Of a DNA stretch of 25,687 nucleotides, positions 23,901 through 25,687 are shown piece after piece. Numbering within the stretch: the stretch's first letter is position 1; every line of letters begins with the position of its first letter. Under the pieces are notes generated by a model. The model searched no databases, was not told where the DNA came from, and was given only the letters and a program-made list of their open reading frames with translations. A program made the position numbers and the translations under genes. The stretch is from a virus, in IMG/VR virus record IMGVR_UViG_3300027971_000200, positions 1 through 25,687 of that record; one strand, given 5' to 3'.

Positions 23901-24641
23901 ATGATGTTCGGTCACGATTTTTACCATGGCACATTAAGACGCTATGTTGTTATGTTTGGAAACTTGTTTAATGAGATTCAAGTTGAAAGATATGGCACCG
24001 ATGGAACTAAACTACAAACAATCAATGTTCCTATTGAATACTCACCAAAGCAAAAATTTGTTCAGCGTGTTTTAGGCGATCCTACTTTGAATCGTGAGAT
24101 TGCTGTTACTCTTCCTAGAATGGGATTTGAGTTTACAAGCATTAATTATGCGCCTCAGAGAAAATTGAATAGCGCACATAAAATTGCAAAAGGCGTAAAT
24201 ACTGGAGGTACTGATTTTGACTATACTTACACACCAGTGCCATATGATATCAATTTCTCTTTGTATGCATTGGTTAGATATGCAGAAGATGGTACGCAAA
24301 TTGTAGAACAGATCATTCCGTTCTTTACACCAGATTGGACAGTAACAATGAAACTTGTTCCCGAATTGGGAATCAATATGGATATTCCAATCGAATTGAA
24401 TAGTGTGACTGTTGACGATTCATATGAAGGCGACTTTGATGGACGTAGAGTTTTATCTTGGCAGATGGACTTTACTGTTAAAGGGTATCTATTCGGACCT
24501 AGCAGAAAGTTCAAGTATATTTCCAATGCAGATGTCAATACTTCAACGATTGATAACACAGCTATAAATATACAAACGTTCACTGGTGACGATAATTTTG
24601 ACATAACTGAAACGCAAACAACACCCCCAATTCCTACATGA
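23901..24641 (+). CDS. 15: Tail terminator / sheath stabiliser gp15
   Basis: A 246-aa protein; T4 gp15 is 272 aa. Recognisable segments are 'YVVMFGNLFNEIQVER' (15-30), 'VPIEYSPKQKFVQRVLGDP' (43-61), 'VTLPRMGFEF' and a late 'DFDGRRVLSWQMDFTVKGYL'. gp15 forms the hexameric ring that ends the tail tube and sheath and docks to the gp13/gp14 neck. Two ATGs stand in tandem at 23901 and 23904. AAGGA at 23886-23890 is 10 nt from the first and 13 from the second, so 23901 is preferred. The gene's end contains an exact late-promoter motif and overlaps gene 16 by four bases. Confidence 0.94.
   Translation: MMFGHDFYHGTLRRYVVMFGNLFNEIQVERYGTDGTKLQTINVPIEYSPKQKFVQRVLGDPTLNREIAVTLPRMGFEFTSINYAPQRKLNSAHKIAKGVNTGGTDFDYTYTPVPYDINFSLYALVRYAEDGTQIVEQIIPFFTPDWTVTMKLVPELGINMDIPIELNSVTVDDSYEGDFDGRRVLSWQMDFTVKGYLFGPSRKFKYISNADVNTSTIDNTAINIQTFTGDDNFDITETQTTPPIPT
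24563..24570 (+). promoter_or_regulatory. T4-type late promoter motif TATAAATA inside the end of gene 15
   Basis: An exact match 68 bases upstream of gene 16. It could give the terminase genes a separate late start in addition to read-through from 22298. A single exact match inside coding sequence is expected by chance in DNA this AT-rich, so support is weaker than for the two intergenic copies. Confidence 0.4.
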
Positions 24642-25066
24642 AAAAAACTGTTGATGATAAATTGAATGACATATTTGATGTGCAAGGTAAGATTGTAGAA
24701 CAAGTCTTACCAGTAGTGGTAGAGCAAGTTAAAGAACCTGTTGCTACTGGCGCACCGAATGATGAATCTATTGATGCTGACTATGAATATGCAAGAGAGA
24801 ATCTAAAGCTATTCATTGAACAAGGAAAAGTTGCTATGGAGAACATTATCTTTTTGGCTAAAGAAGGTGAGTCTCCAAGAGCATACGAAGTTGTTGGACA
24901 GTTGATTAAAACGTTGTCAGACACGAATAAAGACTTGTTAGACTTAGGTAAAAAAGTAAAAGACTTGAAGAGTAAGAAAGATGACACACAACAACCACAG
25001 CATGTAACTAATGCATTGTTTGTTGGTAGCACAGCAGAATTACAGAAACTAATTGGTAAACGATGA
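24638..25066 (+). CDS. 16: Small terminase subunit gp16
   Basis: A 142-aa protein; T4 gp16 is 164 aa. The architecture agrees: a variable N-terminus, a central helical pair for ring formation ('DADYEYARENLKLFIEQGKV', 'AMENIIFLAKEGESPRAYEV', 'VGQLIKTLSDTNKDLLDL', about 46-103), a Lys-rich linker, and a C-terminus 'NALFVGSTAELQKLIGKR' that resembles the terminase-binding tail of exo-T4 gp16 proteins. It forms an oligomeric ring that recognises concatemeric DNA and stimulates gp17. Its ATG lies in the gene 15 stop (ATGA), and its own stop lies in the gene 17 start (ATGA), so translation of 15, 16 and 17 is coupled. Confidence 0.9.
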   Translation: MKKTVDDKLNDIFDVQGKIVEQVLPVVVEQVKEPVATGAPNDESIDADYEYARENLKLFIEQGKVAMENIIFLAKEGESPRAYEVVGQLIKTLSDTNKDLLDLGKKVKDLKSKKDDTQQPQHVTNALFVGSTAELQKLIGKR

Positions 25067-25687
25067 CAGCAAAATCCTATCTAGGAAATTCTCTTTTAAA
25101 AGCATCTGGCGTACCACTCAACTTTACAAAAGATGAAATTGAAGAGTACATTAAGTGTGCTGACGATCCAATATACTTCATTGAAAGTTATTGTAAGATT
25201 GTCACGCTAGACCATGGGCTTCAGCCATTCAAACTTTATGACTGTCAGAAGAACAAAGTAAAGATTATCCATGAGAACCGTAAAGTTATTCTTATGGAGG
25301 GTCGCCAACAAGGCAAGACAACAACATCGGCAGCCTACATTCTTTGGTACACATTGTTTCAAGGAAGCAAGACTGTAGCGATTCTAGCAAACAAAGCGAC
25401 TGCCGCTAGAGAAGTTTTGTATCGTTATCAAATCATGTATGAAAATCTTCCTACGTGGCTACAGCAAGGCGTTACAACATGGAACAAAGGTGACATTGCT
25501 TTGGAGAATGGTTCGATTGTATTCACAGCCGCAACAAGCGCATCAGGCATTCGTGGTAAGTCAGTTAACTTATTGTACGTTGACGAAGCCGCTATCATAC
25601 CGAACAATGTAGCAGAACAATTCTTTACCTCAGTTTATCCTACGATTTCTGCTGGTGAAACAACAAAGATTCTACTAAGTTCTACCC
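25063..25687 (+). CDS. 17: Large terminase subunit gp17, 3' end outside window
   Basis: The first 208 residues of the packaging motor ATPase; T4 gp17 is 610 aa. An adenine-binding region 'QPFKLYDCQKNKVKII' (54-69) precedes the Walker A loop 'GRQQGKTTT' (80-88, Lys85), comparable to T4 'SRQLGKTT'. Walker B is 'LLYVDEAA' (170-177, Asp174 with catalytic Glu175). The coupling motif begins at 'ILLSST' (203-208), where the window ends. Walker A lies about 80 residues earlier than in T4 (near residue 161), so the N-terminal extension is shorter, as is usual in exo-T4 phages. The nuclease domain is outside the window. The start overlaps the gene 16 stop as ATGA. The frame is open to the last base. 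Confidence 0.96.
   Translation, partial: MTAKSYLGNSLLKASGVPLNFTKDEIEEYIKCADDPIYFIESYCKIVTLDHGLQPFKLYDCQKNKVKIIHENRKVILMEGRQQGKTTTSAAYILWYTLFQGSKTVAILANKATAAREVLYRYQIMYENLPTWLQQGVTTWNKGDIALENGSIVFTAATSASGIRGKSVNLLYVDEAAIIPNNVAEQFFTSVYPTISAGETTKILLSST

Overview
The window is a 25.7 kb piece of the virion-structure region of a T4-like contractile-tailed phage (Caudoviricetes, myovirus morphology). All supported genes lie on the + strand, are packed end to end (ATGA and TAATG overlaps, few gaps) and are AT-rich. The order 53 - hub - 5 - 25 - 6 - 7-like - 8 - 10-like - fibres - 13 - 14 - 15 - 16 - 17 is that of the 'exo-T4' phages of aquatic bacteria (cyanophages, SAR11 and related phages) rather than coliphage T4. 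The gp5 without lysozyme, the 2,044-aa DUF4815-type protein and the 2-oxoglutarate oxygenase fit that picture. The host cannot be read from this window.

Layout. (1) 1-4417, central hub and inner wedge: gp53 (cut by the window edge), a gp27-like hub protein and a gp5 OB-fold hub protein. Interleaved are three accessory genes: a zeta-toxin/adenylate-kinase-like P-loop protein, a 76-aa protein with a widespread phage C-terminal motif, and a 61-aa histone H1/Hc1-like protein. gp25 closes the block. (2) 4417-10652, wedge proteins: gp6, a 1,021-aa gp7-like protein and gp8 (behind an exact TATAAATA late-promoter motif). (3) 10671-19623, outer baseplate and fibres: the giant DUF4815/gp10-like protein, a small coiled-coil protein, a 618-aa fibre-like protein and a Pro/Gly/Asn-rich adhesin-like protein. 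(4) 19670-22237, accessory cassette: a prolyl-hydroxylase-type oxygenase, two tandem paralogues of unknown function and a protein with a fibre-associated C-terminal domain, closed by an intrinsic terminator. (5) 22298-25687, neck and packaging: an exact late-promoter motif, then gp13, gp14, gp15, the small terminase gp16 and the start of the large terminase gp17 (cut by the window edge).

The structural genes supply most of a baseplate and neck plus the DNA-packaging motor. The most interesting content is the accessory genes: the mini-histone and kinase among hub genes, which share a short N-terminal motif resembling a T4 capsid-targeting peptide, and the oxygenase directly behind an X-Pro-Gly-rich adhesin. 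At the DNA level, GCWGC is almost absent (3 sites) while GCSGC is common (about 33 by eye), which looks like restriction-site avoidance. No tRNA, CRISPR array, insertion sequence or integration gene was seen. No gene-free stretch exceeds 100 bases.
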